From Gnetum montanum (taxonomy: Eukaryota > Streptophyta > Gnetopsida > Gnetales > Gnetaceae): a stretch of 64,000 bases of DNA. This document shows, in pieces, positions 33,186 through 46,107 of this stretch (position 1 is its first letter; every line of letters starts with the position of its first letter). A program made the position numbers and the translations under genes. Below the pieces are notes generated by a model. That model was not told the origin of the DNA and ran no database searches. It saw only the letters and a list, made by a program, of their open reading frames with translations. Location: NCBI GenBank assembly GCA_015680685.1, contig MNCI01027496.1, positions 1,288,565 through 1,352,564 on the forward strand, written 5' to 3'.

Positions 33186-35315
33186 CACCCACATTGGTCA
33201 GTGTGGATCCAAAGAGTGTCCATGCATTCCATTCTTAGCACAAGAAAACCTAAGAAATCCATGCCAAATTTAGCAACCAGATGTTAATTCTAGTAAGTAT
33301 TAAGCACCAAGAGAGGCAAGAAACCATCATGGTATCTTCTATTTTGGGAAACAATGCTAACCTAGAGCCCATCCACACTATCTAGCATTACTCTAGGTAG
33401 ATGGAATTCACAAGCATTAACCAAGCCATAATTTGATCACAAGATGATCTCACTAAGCCTAAAGCCTCTATAGTAGCCTCCAACAGCTCTGAAACCTTGT
33501 CAAATCCAAAAAAAAAAGTGGCAAAAACCATGGATTTAAGTGAATCCATGATGGAGGCCATCCCAACCATGATGGCCAATAAGGCCCCAGCATGGTTGGA
33601 TGGGATGTAACTCTAAAACACCAAAGGTAACCTCAAAATTAACATATCATAACCTTCCCATCTTCTTGGAGTCCTCGGTAGCCAAAAATCAAGTAAAATA
33701 AGTCAAACTCCTTGCCAACCCCCTTACCCATGTTGAGGAGCCCCTCATCCACACTAGCCAGCATGGGCCTAGTGTGGATGCTTTGAGTATGTCCCATAAA
33801 AATCCATTACTACACCAAAATGGCCTGAAAAACTTGCACCTATGACCCTAAGACCTTCCCAAAGTGTTCAGTGACTACAAATCAAGTAAAAGCTAGTCAA
33901 AATTGACCAAACAGCATCTATCCATGCTGGAGTAGGTTCCACCCATGTTGGCTAGCATGGGTGCAGCATGGATGACATAAAGAAAACACATATGAGGCTC
34001 ATAGATGAATTAGATTGGTTCCAAATTATAGTACCTTGACCTTAAGACCCTACCAGAGCCTCCAAGAGCCATCTAATGCTAGAAAATAAGCCAAAAGTGT
34101 TAAAAATATATTATCCCCCTCCACCCACACTAGGACCATGCTAGCTAATGTGGCCTAGGGGAGATGACTACAACAAATATAAAAAATCCTTCAAAGTTGT
34201 TGATTTTGATACCTAATACTATCTATTGACACCAACAATCCTAGGAACTTGAATACTTGGTTACTTTGATGCCAAAGATCAACAAATAGTAATATTGCCA
34301 TGTATCCACATTAGGAAAGACTAGAGCCATGATGGCTAGCATGGGTCTAGGATGGGTAAGGTTTTTTACTAGTTTTGGCAATACATTAACATATTAAAAA
34401 GCCTAAAACTTAGCCCAGTTGATCCTAGGATATCAAAACCTCAAACTAGTTATAGATTAACCTTTCTTAAACCATAAAATCCCATCATACCCCCTTACTC
34501 ATGCTAGGGCAATGTTGCTGAGTGTGGCTAGGTGGGGTATAACCATGCCAAAGCTGAAACAACCATGAAACACGAGTAGTTGTAACCCTAAACCTCCAAC
34601 ATAAGTACTATCAACCCTAGAGACTTAAAAATTTCATTGAATTTCCCTTGAAACATACCTAGAATAAAAAATCAAGTGTATCCACACTAAGGTATACTAG
34701 AGCCATGCTAGCCAATGTGGCTCTAGCTTGGATGAGGTCCCCAATAGGGTTTTACCAGCATAATACCCCTCAAATGGCCTTAGAACTTGATTATGGGATC
34801 ATACAACCACAAAAACCTAAGCATAGTTGTGATTTGATTCTATTTGTATCATAAAAATCCTGAGCCTAGTCTACCCACACTGAGTCCACCTCCATCCATG
34901 CTAGCCAAGATGGCTTTGGAGCGTAAGACCTCAAAACCCACTTTCATTGCAAATTCTAATCTCCAAAATGATTGATTTTGATCATTGTGACCCTATGTTA
35001 CCATGAGAAGTCCATGAGACACCAATTTTGATCCTTTGGATGCCATAAATTTAGTTTTCTCTTTCACCAATCCTTGAGCCATGCTGGTGAACATTGCTCT
35101 AGCATGGATGTTAGTTCCAAGTCTTATTTATGAGTTCCAAAGAGTCAAATCGATGCTAGAATCAACAAATTTTCTCCCCTAGTTCACTGCATTGATCATA
35201 CAAGTCAGAAGGAGTCAAAAACTAATTAAAATCAACCTATAAATTAACATTTTCATCCTACTCATGCTGGGAGTCACCTCACCCATGCAGCCCACTATGG
35301 CTCTAGTGTGGATGC
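33186..35315 (+). repeat. Degenerate tandem array, period about 190 bp, about 12 units
   Basis: A core like CATGCTAGCCA..ATGGCTCTAGC.TGGATG recurs near 33200, 33375, 33575, 33755, 33945, 34140, 34325, 34515, 34705, 34890, 35085 and 35285. The spacing is even, and units also share softer text such as CCAAAA.TCAA and CCCAC(A/C)CTA. The units are much diverged. The array follows the C remnant, and tandem arrays are known in the 3' untranslated regions of plant Tat/Ogre-type elements. Confidence 0.75.
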
Positions 35316-37489
35316 CCAAAAAAATCTCATTTCTGACCTAAAATAGCGTCTATGGGTACCCAAACTCACTTGTCAACTTTGTAGCCTCTTAGCATGACCT
35401 GTTAAGGCCTAACACTAGAAAAATATAACCTTGGTTGATCCATGTTAACCGTGTTTTACCACATATTTTTCATCTTGATAGATTTTGCCTTATTCCATTG
35501 AGTTTTGACTTATTTTAACCCTGTTATGCATCATATACTTTCATTCTCATCATTCAGTTATTAGTTGGTTTTGTTCCATGCTATTTGACCTTTCTTCCAC
35601 CTTATTTTCCTTATATATTCTCTCATGATCCCTATTAACCATGATTTGACATTGATTTAATGTATTTTAACCCACCTTTTCTTTATTATTAGAGTATTTT
35701 GCATTGTTTTTTATAATATTTTATTACATAAGTGCCACTTGATCTGCTTATGTTGTCATGCAAGATTGAGCTTGGAGGATGAGGAAGTAAATTCAACTAG
35801 CCTTAAAGACTAAATGGGTCCCTCTCACGATGTTGTTAGACCAAATTAACCTTATGTACCCAAAACTTATGCTTGAAACCATTCTACTATGCAACCATAA
35901 TATCTTGAAGTAGCTCAATGACCATTGACCTCAAAGCCAGAAACATCATGGAGGGTCCCTTAGTTGAAATTCCCATATAAATCATGATGGTGAGGAGAAA
36001 ACACATGGAACCAAGTTTCTCACTAGAACTTAAACCTTCTCAAGACAACATCAAACCCTTGCAGTGCAACATTAAAAGCCATCACATGGTCCTTGATTAC
36101 ATCTAATACTCACATGTTTTCTTGTAGTGTTATTTATCATTGTTGATAGGTAGGGAGAAATGACTAATGTTGATAACTTTAGTGGTCTACAAAAAGTGAG
36201 CCAACATTTTTTTCTCTATCTCTTTTTGCACAACAAATGGACTAGAAAACTTTGTAACATCTGTAGCACAAGGTGCAGATCCTTTTTGGGTGTAATGATT
36301 GTGACCTTTGATGGCCTAGTTTGTCTATTCTTTCATGTAGCCCTATGCATTGTATTATAACAACATGCTTTATTTATCTTGTTTTGATTATTCTCTTAGA
36401 GTTGTGCTTGCAGGATGAAGCTTGGAGTCATTGCAAAGGTGCAACTCATTACAATAGCAAGTTACTACATGACCTTAATGTGTAAAATTTAGTGAGTTTG
36501 TCCTACCATGTCAAGAGTGATTATTCCACTTCACTCTTATTACCATTCCTTAGGTCCAATTGCCTAGCCTAATTATAACCTTCCTTATCCTAGACAACAA
36601 TGGTAACCTATGTTTGACACTCATGCATTATGATCATTTGACATCTCCTTCGTCATGCTCCACCATCAAGTTTAGTGAATGTAATACATCTCACTCAACA
36701 AGAAAACCAAATTAAACCTAGCCTTGGAAATGAAACCTAATGAAGGTTTCACTTAAGAAAAAGGAGAAGCAAATTGCCAAGAAGCCAAATGATCAATAGG
36801 GACTAAAAGACAAACCAATGGCTCCAGACATGCAAAAGGAGGAGCCTAATGACCAAAGAAACCTTGGAGTGAGGTGTTGGTTCCTCAAATGCATTACTGA
36901 GTGACCAACACTTCAAAACATGCAACACAAAGACTTATTGATTGATCAACATGTTAGTGCCATATCATAGCCATGACGTTAACATGTGGAACTCATTGTT
37001 AACCTTATAACTATTTTCCTATAGCCAATGATAGCCCTTACCCCAACTTTATCGAATCATCATAAGCCTTCTTTAGGGTGGTTTGACACTACTAAATCAA
37101 GCATGGAGAGGGAGCATTGGTGATGGATCTGCAATAGTGTTTTGTATCCTTTTTCAATGTCTCTCAAGTTAATCCTCAAGACATCAACAAAGAGGGGCCA
37201 ATGAAACACCACCAAGAAAATGCATGTTATAACATTTTTGGCATTATTAATTTCACCCTATGAAACCCAAGGCTAAAACTTCATTGTTGATTGTGAAAAT
37301 TTTAATCCACGATATGCAATTTCACATGCTTTAACTTTTGAGGCTGAAAAAATACCTCTTAAATGGTCATAGCCTCAACCCTAAAGTGAAAAAAGGCATG
37401 CTATGTCTATATTTGGGCTTGGGGAGGTGGGAATGCCAAAATTGGCATTTTCATTGGTTTTATGTAGGGTATGACTTTTGCCACACTAG
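35316..37489. other. Unassigned sequence
   Basis: Short ORFs only. A G-rich GGGCTTGGGGAGGTGGGAA near 37415-37433 might be a polypurine tract preceding an LTR. No coding homology was recognised. Confidence 0.35.
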
Positions 37490-37800
37490 AGTCACCTATG
37501 CTCAATGTTGGGAGGCTTATCTCCTAAAGCCTCAACATGGCTCATGAAACCCCAATGTTTCTCTTGAAGTTTAGTAGCCCTAGGATTGTTCTAGTAGTCC
37601 CAACATTTCTCTTACTCCACCATGGCTCCTATAGCCTTAACATTACTCCTGAAGTTCAGTAGCCCCAATGTTGCTCTAGTAGCCTTAATGTTGCTCTTAC
37701 TCTAGCAACCTTAGTGTAGCTCCTATAGCCTTAATGTTGCTTCTAAAGTTTAGTATCCTTAGTGTTTCTCTTGCTCTAGTGTGGCTCATGAAATCCTATC
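37490..37800 (+). repeat. Short-period degenerate repeats
   Basis: Interleaved copies of AGCC(T/C)(T/C)AA(T/C)(A/G)TTGCT, CTCCTATAGCCTTAA, GAAGTT(C/T)AGTAGCC and GTGTGGCTCATGAAA-like strings. Basic units run about 25-60 bp with higher-order repetition of about 105-120 bp. Confidence 0.65.
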
Positions 37801-38714
37801 ATTGCTTCTAGAAGGCCAATGTGGGTGGAAGAAGCCAGCATCAGTGAAAATTCCATTTACTATTTCTAGTAATTAGAATGGTTTTTGTATCTTAGAGGTA
37901 TAAAAATTTACTATAAATAAAAACCATGCTATATTTGAACACTTGTTACACCTACACATGATATCAATCTATTAGTAATTAGGAAAAAAATTTCTAGCTA
38001 AAATTATGTTCATGAAATCTATATAAACCAAGCTTGAACACCATTTGTTGAGGTTCCACCATTTTTAGCATTTGAGAGCTTTGAGAACTTAGCATAGACA
38101 CAAGGCTTTTGGAGATTTCCTAGTGTGGAACCTACAACAATTTTTGCCAATTTTAACCTTTAAGATTATGTGAGATCTTGTGGCAATGCTAAGAAAAATG
38201 GGCATTGAGACTTCCAGCATGGCTCTTCCTTGTGGCCCAAAACCCCCAAACATCTTACCCTTGTGTACCACCAACACTGCAAGTTTGGTGAAGGGAATAG
38301 TAAGGTGTTGTAGTTTTAGGAGTTATGAAGCATTTGGATCATGGAGCTGACTATGGTATCTAAGGCTACTAGCTTCAATAGACTCTAAATCCTTAGTGAA
38401 GTGCATACTTTGCACCTTAGGCACCATTTGTACACATCCTAAAATCTTCTTTATTTTTAATATTTTTATTGTAATAAAGTTTACAATTTTTTTGTTGTGA
38501 AAATTATTATAATTTTGTATTATCTTGTGCACTTGCTTTAAACTAGATCTGCATTATTTTTATTTCATTTTATTACCCCCATTTACACTCTATAAGTCCC
38601 TATGTGATGGGCAAGGCCTTCCAGGGCACCTGAGATCCTATTTTTGAAGGTCATTGGGATCCAAGGTTAAAGTTGTTCCACTTAGGATCTTTAGTTTTGT
38701 AGAAATCAAATTTT
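37801..38714 (+). other. Possible LTR promoter region
   Basis: TATATAAACC at 38020-38029 is a good TATA box, followed by non-coding text. With the repeats on its left this could be part of an LTR, but I found no second copy in the window. Confidence 0.3.
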
Positions 38715-39800
38715 CCAATCGCTACAAGCATTTCATTGTTGGATGAACTTCTAGACAAGTTCAAGAGGCCCTTGTTTGATTTTTATTAATTAGTTTATGG
38801 TGGTATTTGGTTTCAAGTTATATTTAAAAAAATATACAAATTGTGAAATCAAGTCTTCTAATAAGGTTATTGATCCTTTGGAAACACGTAGTACCAATTT
38901 GAGGCTTTCCTAGTAAGAGACATAGGGAAGATCTGCATGATTATATGAGGCCAAGCCTATAGCAATAAGCATTCAAAATAGAAGGTGGTAACGTGTGCAT
39001 TAGGATCACTCTCACCATTGTACTTTGGTAAACTGAGATATGAGAATGCCTAGGGAAAGAGTTATTTGTGGGATAGTCAAACTAATAAGATTGTGCTGAT
39101 AAAAGTTCATTATCTTGACTATCTATGTAGTTGATGCTTTAAGCATACATATCTCTTTTGTAAGATCTTGGATCATTTGGAAGGATTGATTAGGACCTTG
39201 AGGTACGCTAGAAGGTTGTGGAGTTTGTACATACGGTTGTGATGTAAATTGAAAGGCTTGTGACCTCACGATGGGTTGCAGTATGGATGGAAAATTTTTG
39301 AGTAATCATTGTTGCAAGGGGGATAAATAATGAGAATAAGATATGTGCCAATATCTAGGGGACAAAGGGGATGAATGATGAATGTGATGCTTGAGTCAGT
39401 TGGAATCTCATGGAGGGGCCCACTAGTGTGAAGAAGGGATGAGCTATGGTGAACACCACAAGTAAGGGTCATGCATATCAAGGCTACGTGGCAAAAGACA
39501 TAGATGAGAAAGGGGAAGATAATTGAGGCATGGGTTATGCCTAGTGGGTGGCTATGATAAGCATCATCCTAAACATAGTAGGATAAGCATGAGGAGAATA
39601 GGGTTGAGGAACCTACCCCATAGAAGAGGCAAGAGAGGTTAAACTAGATGAGGTGGCTTGGGGAGCTGATTAGTTGAAGAGGCTTCTTATGAAGTTATCA
39701 GGCTCTAGTTCAACCTCAAATTTTTCATGCTCTTCATGATGGATTTTTGAGTTGGCATCTTCACTCAACTCATCCATCTCTATCATTTGAGATGGTATGC
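38715..39800 (-). pseudogene. Gag fragment related to element C
   Basis: The minus-strand frame has HEEHEKFEVELEPDNFIRSL at the N-terminal side and YNLKPNTTINQL, KQGPLELV further on. These parallel EEHDEFDVELELD and YNLKLDATLDQL, KQGPIEP in C. The middle is Pro/Ser/His-rich. It is truncated near 38715, and no pol follows. Confidence 0.65.
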
Positions 39801-40151
39801 ATGTATGTATGTCATTTAGTTGTATTTTTTCATAGCAGGAAGGAATGTAATCCTCTTGTTCTTATGGATCAACTCAAACTGACGTTTGGACTCAGCATCT
39901 ACACATGGAATGATTAGACTAGCTTGAATTCTTGTGCATATAAAGTTGCAATACTATTCATTTATTATAACAAAATCTAGGCTTTAACCTCTCTTACTAA
40001 GTGATTTCCTATGCTCAGCTACAACTGGATCCTTTAGATCATACACTCACACTGCACCTTGGTTGGATATCATATTATTCAAGTTGATAGATAATATAGT
40101 TGATTTGTTGAAAGGCATTGGTAAGGTATTTAATTTCACTTTTGATTGTGG
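39801..40151. other. No recognisable gene
   Basis: Flank of element A. Includes GTATGCATGTATGTATGT near 39794-39810. Confidence 0.3.
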
Positions 40152-41723
40152 TGATGTCAACCTTGCCCATGCTAGGAATGGGGCCATGATTAGTAGTTTT
40201 GATTCCACAAAAAACAAATTTATCAAACTTCATAGTTTCTATATAATTTTAAAACTATTTCAATGGTGCTTAAACTAGCAAAAACATGATCCAAAATAAT
40301 GCATTGAGGCAAACATAATAACAACCTTGAATAACATATACTGAATTTGAACTAAAAATTCTCCTATCATGTATTCCAAACTAGAAATTTTTCAAACATA
40401 TTCAACAAATGCAAAAAAGCTACTGAGCATAAAAAGTATAACACTTTAATTTTTTTTCCTATGCTTCAAAATAAAATAAAACATAACTCGTTGCTTTCAT
40501 GAGTGAATATACCCATGCATGACCTACAATGATGCAACTTTATAGTTCACTATAGCTCACCAGTTCAACCAGATGATGGATGACATGGTGGTCCTAGACA
40601 TTATGGAAGTTGCATAACAAGCCAAGTGGTGGGTGTAACCATCACGGGACATGGGATGGTGATGCAGGACTTACGTGGTAGATGTGGTGGCCATAACTGT
40701 AATATGCAGTGGCTATAAAGGAGGATGGATTGGTCTTCCCTTGAATAGGGGGGGAAGGGACAAAAGATGGGATCTCAATTTCTAACATCAAACCACAACA
40801 ATAAAAGATTGGGGTAGCCCTGTCTCTTTGCTGTAGCAGTGGCTCTAGATGCATGGTGTAGCAACAAAAATCAAAAGTTGTAGAAATAATTGGGGTCTAG
40901 TCTCTCTCTCTTTCTAGTGGAGTGTGTGAGAGGTGGCAAATGGCAACATATGTGGTAGGCTTTCAAGTGAACTACGGGTTGCATGCATGGCGGTGGCAGT
41001 CAGTAGTGGTAGATGCAAATACATGAATAGTGGCATGTTAGCATTGGCACTATGATTAGTGCGAATGACACGTGGAATCATTCCCTCTCTCTCAACATGT
41101 AGTGCATCACTAGCATGTCATAATGATGGCATGTGAGCAACAGTGGCATGTATAGATGACAATGGATGTGTCTACATGCGGTGTGTCAAAGGCTTTCTTT
41201 TGGGTGATGTCAATGGTAGCATGTGGCTTTGGCAGAGGTAAGAGCATGTGAAGACATTGCAGTAGTGATGGACAGACAATAGGCATTGACAACAGCATTA
41301 GTGGTCACATGATAGTGAATGACGACAACCCTTTTAACTAGTAGAGGGATTCTAGTTTTCTCTCTCTCCTAGTGGAGGTGACACTTGGGCAAACGACATC
41401 TCCTTTCTCTTACTTGGGTGCACACGGTAGTTAGTATGATAATGGCAGCAACTTCAAATAGCATCCTGCATGGATTGACGATAGTAGTAAGAGATTAGGG
41501 AAAAATTTAAATTTACTGTATTCTCATTTAGTCTGAAAATTTAAGACACTTATTCAAAGTCCTTAATTTTCTAGTTTAATTTATATTATTGAAACATCAC
41601 ATAGCCCTCTCTAGCTGAGACTATTCTTGGGTTTTCATATACATATGGGAGGAACCCTAGGTAATAGTTTCCTCAAACGAGTTTTCTTTCTAGTGTTGGT
41701 GCATCCAAAATTTACACATCAAC
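40152..41723 (+). repeat. 5' LTR of element A (right boundary approximate)
   Basis: The first ~340 bp match 57962-58290. Beyond that the two copies differ, so one contains a replacement or insertion. About 40560-41480 is unusually rich in GGTGG, GGCATGTG and similar, and may be foreign. The proposed end (ACACATCAACA) precedes TTTTTGGCACTAAAAGGAGGG, a weak primer-site candidate (TTGGC...GGAGGG). Confidence 0.5.
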
Positions 41724-42003
41724 ATCTTTTTGGCACTAAAAGGAGGGCTATTTTCCCAGCCTTTGTTTTCCCATATTAGTTTTCCTTGTCATTTTTCTTT
41801 TCCTGACTCATTTCCTAATCCTATTTCAAAACTTATTTTTTTGGCCAAAATCTTTATTTTCAACCCTTGTTTTGAAATATCTTTTGCTTTATTTTCTAAG
41901 AATTTTTTAGCCCTTTATTTTTTGATCTCAAAAGTTTGTTTCCTAAAAAATGTTGAGTGTCATCACCCATTTCTAATCCTTTTCTTTAAACCAACCCCTC
42001 CCC

Positions 42004-42135
42004 NNNNNNNNNNNNNNNNNNNNNNNNNNNNNNNNNNNNNNNNNNNNNNNNNNNNNNNNNNNNNNNNNNNNNNNNNNNNNNNNNNNNNNNNNNNNNNNNN
42101 NNNNNNNNNNNNNNNNNNNNNNNNNNNNNNNNNNN
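42004..42135. other. Assembly gap (132 N)
   Basis: A run of N between the 5' LTR and the gag start. The true length is unknown. Any ORF drawn across it is an artefact. Confidence 0.99.
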
Positions 42136-42176
42136 CATTTTTTCCAAGTTCTATTTCTAGGAGAACTTAGATTAGG

Positions 42177-43079
42177 ATGGCAGCCAATCAACCCCTGACT
42201 CCTTTAGTAAGCAACCCCTTTAACTCTACCAATTATCATGACATCCCAAAGTCACTCCAAAACATAAGCTTGTTCTATGATCCCACAACCTTTACTAGTA
42301 ATGCTTGCCAACACATACCATGTTTTGAAACCATACTAGGGATCCATAACATTGTACAAAATGACATAGCATGTAGGGTATTTGTAAAAAATTTTGGTTG
42401 CAAAGCCATGCAATGGTTTTTAATGCTCCCTAATGCCTCCATTAGCTCATGGCAAGAATTCAAAAATAAGTTCTTTCTCCAATTTGACAAGTTCACTAGC
42501 CCAGCCATAGCATTACGTAATTTCACAAGTTTGAGAAAAACACCTAGAAACAATGTCTAGGATTACAACCTAAGATTCCTTCACCAACTTGCCTATGTGC
42601 CAAATGAGTTGCATCCACAACCTGATGGCATCCTCAATTTTTACTTATCCACCATTGACCCATTCTTTACCTAGGCCATCAAATTTGATTGCAACATAAT
42701 AGAAATACAAGGAGCGATGGCTAAAGCCATTGAGTTAGAACAAATTACCCTCATGAATAGCATACAAACCCAATTTGGGATGATGAGCATTAGTAATCCT
42801 ATGCAATCTAACCCTCTACCTATACCAACTTTTCCAATGACCAATACCATGTTTCAAACTCCCACTTCCCTTCAACTAACTCAACCTTTAAACAATTATT
42901 CTCAAAGTTCAATGTCTTCTTCATTTCTACCACTTAACACTAGTTTGAATGATGACCAATTGAAGGTCTTAATTCAATCCATCATAATCGCAAATGGGAT
43001 ATCTAATCTTGTTGAACTTTCAACTAAAACTCAAAATCAAATGACCCATATATTAACTTCACTTCAGAAACTTAAATGA
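42177..43079 (+). pseudogene. Gag of element A
   Basis: The ATG is at 42177 (MAANQPLTPL). The core has ACRVFVKNFGCKAMQWF, LPNASISSWQEFKNKF and FTSLRKTP, the usual retrotransposon-gag pattern with W-F, LP..SI.SW and F...F. A stop at 42558 interrupts, then the frame continues with a Gln/Ser/Pro-rich tail. A frameshift lies between 43079 and 43174. Confidence 0.8.
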
Positions 43080-43139
43080 ACTAGATGAATTAAAGCGAAA
43101 TAACAACAAGGATCCTATACAACCAGAAAAGCCAAGTAC

Positions 43140-43365
43140 GTTAATCAAAAATGATTATTGTTGTCTCCATAACATGAGGCAACATTCTAAGAGGAATTGC
43201 CCTCAATTTTTAGCATCATATGGTGATAATTCCCTAAGTCCACAAAATAGGATCCTTAATGCACCTCATGAAATAGAAAACAAAGAGGTTTCCTCATTAG
43301 AACAAGTTATGGTAAGTGACCCTAACCCACATAACACTTGCTACATAGACTTAGCGACATTGTGA
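43140..43365 (+). pseudogene. Zinc-knuckle region of element A gag
   Basis: YCCLHNMRQHSKRNCP fits the C-x2-H-x4-H-x4-C variant knuckle found in many plant Gypsy gags. It lies in the same frame as downstream pol and a different frame from gag. Confidence 0.6.
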
Positions 43366-43554
43366 ACACAACATAGCAACAAACTAGGAATAATCCTTAT
43401 ACTCCTCCAAATAGAAGAATTTCCAGCCAAAATAGTATAAATAACCAAATTGGGTCATCCCAAGTAAACATTCCACAATGATCAAACTTCCTTTATTTAC
43501 CTAGAAGAACCCCACCTCAATGGGAAGCCAAAGACATATGATCTAGTTGAGGAT

Positions 43555-44037
43555 TTGAAAAGAGTTAAAGCCAACATTTTGATGTATGATCTCCTACACT
43601 TTAATGAAATGAAAGAGGTGATTCAAAATATAGTTCATACACCTAAAACTAAAAAAGAAAAATCCCCAATCCCCAAAAGGCAATTTCACTTCACAGAAAG
43701 TCCTAACACGTTATTAATACAGAATGCAAATAGTTCCATGTCAAGTAAGAAAGATCAACCTGCTTTCTTGATGACTTTGATTATTTTAGGAAAGAATGTC
43801 CATAATTGTTTGATGAATTCTGATGCAACTATTAATGTCATGCCACTTGAGGTATGTAAGGCTTTAGGAGCACAAATGATACCACAAAAGAAAAATGTGA
43901 TTCAACTCAATGGATCCAATGTACTTGTAGTAGGATCATTAAAAGGAGTAAAAGTAAAACTTAAACAATACCCCTCATTTACATGTTACACAGATATCTT
44001 AGTAGTTGATATGTCACCCACTTATGATGTGCTTTAA
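43555..44037 (+). pseudogene. Retropepsin protease of element A
   Basis: The core NSDATINVMPLEVCKALGA corresponds to the family's I-D-S-G-A-S-x-N-V-M-P motif. The catalytic Asp-Ser-Gly is degraded to Asn-Ser-Asp. LVVDMSPTYDVL follows, matching the later flap/GR region. The frame continues into the aRH after a stop. Confidence 0.8.
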
Positions 44038-44190
44038 TCTAGGACTTTTGGAGCCAAGTTTGAGGGCTTCTTTAGCTCAAATTTCTTACAACTGTTTATC
44101 CCTATCAAAGAAAAATTTGAATATATGATTATACTAAGAGAGCCCTTTTATAAACAAGTGGTAAAAAATTTCGATCAATAGAATAAATCT

Positions 44191-44504
44191 TTGGAAAATC
44201 AAAATACCAACCTTTTTGTTAGAGTGGTTGAGTTAGGACTTGGAGAATATTTGATGAATGATGATATAGATGAAACTCTAGGCATAAACCCTTTTACATA
44301 CACATATTCTACCAAATATTATCAAACTTTTAGAGAGTATGAAAAAGTGTATGAAGATACTTTGTCATACCACCAACATGATGGAAGAACTTTTCTTTTT
44401 GGTGACCCACCATCATTAGGAAATGATAAGGACATACATAAGATTCTAACCAATGAAATATTAGAAGATGAGCCAAATTTTGATGATGATCATTGTTATC
44501 TTGA
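44191..44504 (+). pseudogene. Protease to RNase H linker of element A
   Basis: Open, acidic stretch with Tyr-rich text (YTYSTKYYQTF). No known domain. In frame with pol. Confidence 0.6.
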
Positions 44505-45198
44505 TCAGAGGGTTGATTTTTTAGATTTCACTAACTTAAACACTTGGATACTAAGAGTGGATGGTGCCTCTTCCAAGAAATGATGTGGATCAAGAATAAT
44601 GCTTATACCTCCTAGTATAGCTCCTATCCTTATAATCATCAATTTCACACAACCTATAACTATCATGGTTGAATACAAAGCACTTATACATGGGATCAAG
44701 CTAGCTCAATACTACGACTTATCCAAACTTAAAATTTATAGTGAATCCCAAATAATAGTAAGCCAAGTCAGTGAAACCTTTGATGATAAAGATGTCACCA
44801 TGAAAGCATATAAAGCTGATATTTTTAAACTTTTTAAAAAGTTCAAATATGTAACCATTGAACATATACTAAGAGAAGAAAATTACATTCCTGATGCACT
44901 AACCCAAATGGCCACCACCTTAGATGTCCTATTTAAACACAATGTTTGGGATTCAGAAATTATTATTGAAAAGGTAAATTTCTATTCTATCTCTAATAAT
45001 ATCTTTTCCTTTCAAGTGTTTGATGATGATGATCATGTTTGTACATTTCTATTTTCTAAAGGAGAATTTAGTGATCAAAGAGATATATCAAAGGATGTTG
45101 TGTTCTTAAACAAAATATCTCTTGAAATAGCAGTTAGGGAAGCATTATTTGTTGACTTACACACTAAAACCATAGACTTATTTAAAAATACTAATTAA
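44505..45198 (+). pseudogene. Archaeal-type RNase H (aRH) of element A, upstream of RT
   Basis: LRVDGASS (first Asp) is followed by an in-frame stop, then VEYKALIHGIKLA (Glu), LKIYSESQIIVSQV (the third acidic residue is Glu where the family has Asp, YSDSQ) and EHILREENYIPDALTQMAT (last Asp). This is the plant 'RNase H-like, RVT_3' pattern rather than the Gypsy RNase H pattern. About 80 codons of unassigned spacer follow. It would degrade RNA in RNA/DNA hybrids. Its location before RT is notable. Confidence 0.8.
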
Positions 45199-45201
45199 AA
45201 A

Positions 45202-46107
45202 ATGTTTTCTAAGATCAAAAAAATTCAAATTCAAAATAATGGAAAACAATATCTTATTAAAATAGGAGTTTGTTTACATCTAGATGAAAGACAAAGCCTA
45301 GTTGAATTACTACATGAGTTTAATGATGTTTTGGCTTGGACTTACGAAGACCTTAGAAATTTCAATCCATTAGTGAGGACACATACAATTCCCCTTAGGC
45401 AAAAAACAAAACCCTTCAAGTAAAAACTCGAACCTATAAATCTGAAGATTAAAGCCCTCATGGAAGAAGAAATTGATAAGATCCTAGAATCCAAAATTAT
45501 TTACCTAGTGAGACACTCTAGTTGGATATCAAACTTAGTGCTCATTAGGAAACGTACTGGTGAATTAAGGTTATGCATTGATTTTTGTAACCTTAATACT
45601 TCTTGCATTAAGGATAATTATGCAAACCCTCTAATGGAGGAGCTATTACAAATCATGAATGGTGCTCAAATGTCTTCCTTCTTGGATGGGTATTTAGGAT
45701 ACAACCAAATTTTAGTAATTAATAAAGACCAATATAAAACAACTTTTATGATGAAATGGGAAACTTTTCAATTTGCTAAAATGCCCTTTGGCCTCATAAA
45801 TGCTGGTTCCACCTTTCAAAGAGCTATGGACAAAACTTTTGAGGGGCTAATTAGGAAGTGCATTATTATCTACCTAGATGACTTAACCATTTTCTCCAAA
45901 GATTGGGGTATGCACCTTAGAGACCTTAGAAACATTTTTATAAGATGTAAACGATTCAGCATCACCTTGAATGCAAAGAAATCCATCTTCAAAGTTCAAA
46001 GTGGTAAATTTTTGGGTCATATAGTGGCTAAAGAATGGATTGCAATTGATCTTGAGTGGGTGAGTGCAATTTTAGAAGTACCTTACTCTTTATCCAAGAC
46101 TGCTTGA
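45202..46107 (+). pseudogene. Reverse transcriptase of element A
   Basis: RT finger text runs from LNEFNDVLAW-like HEFNDVLAWTYEDL (45300s) to SSWISNLVLIRKRTGELRLC, FLDGYLGYNQI, MPFGLINAGSTFQRAMD and the catalytic IIYLDDLTIF box, which is intact. SGKFLGHIVAKE then leads to the connection (RQFIPIYAELVKPL) after a stop. The best preserved domain in the window. Only a few stops. Confidence 0.9.

Noticed and set aside
41730-42170. Open frame of 146 codons on plus and a smaller one on minus across the N run
   Set aside because: Both consist largely of unknown residues through the assembly gap. The flanking residues show no domain.
42275-42553. Minus-strand 92-codon frame opposite element A gag
   Set aside because: It is the antisense shadow of the gag core, which has clear plus-strand motifs.
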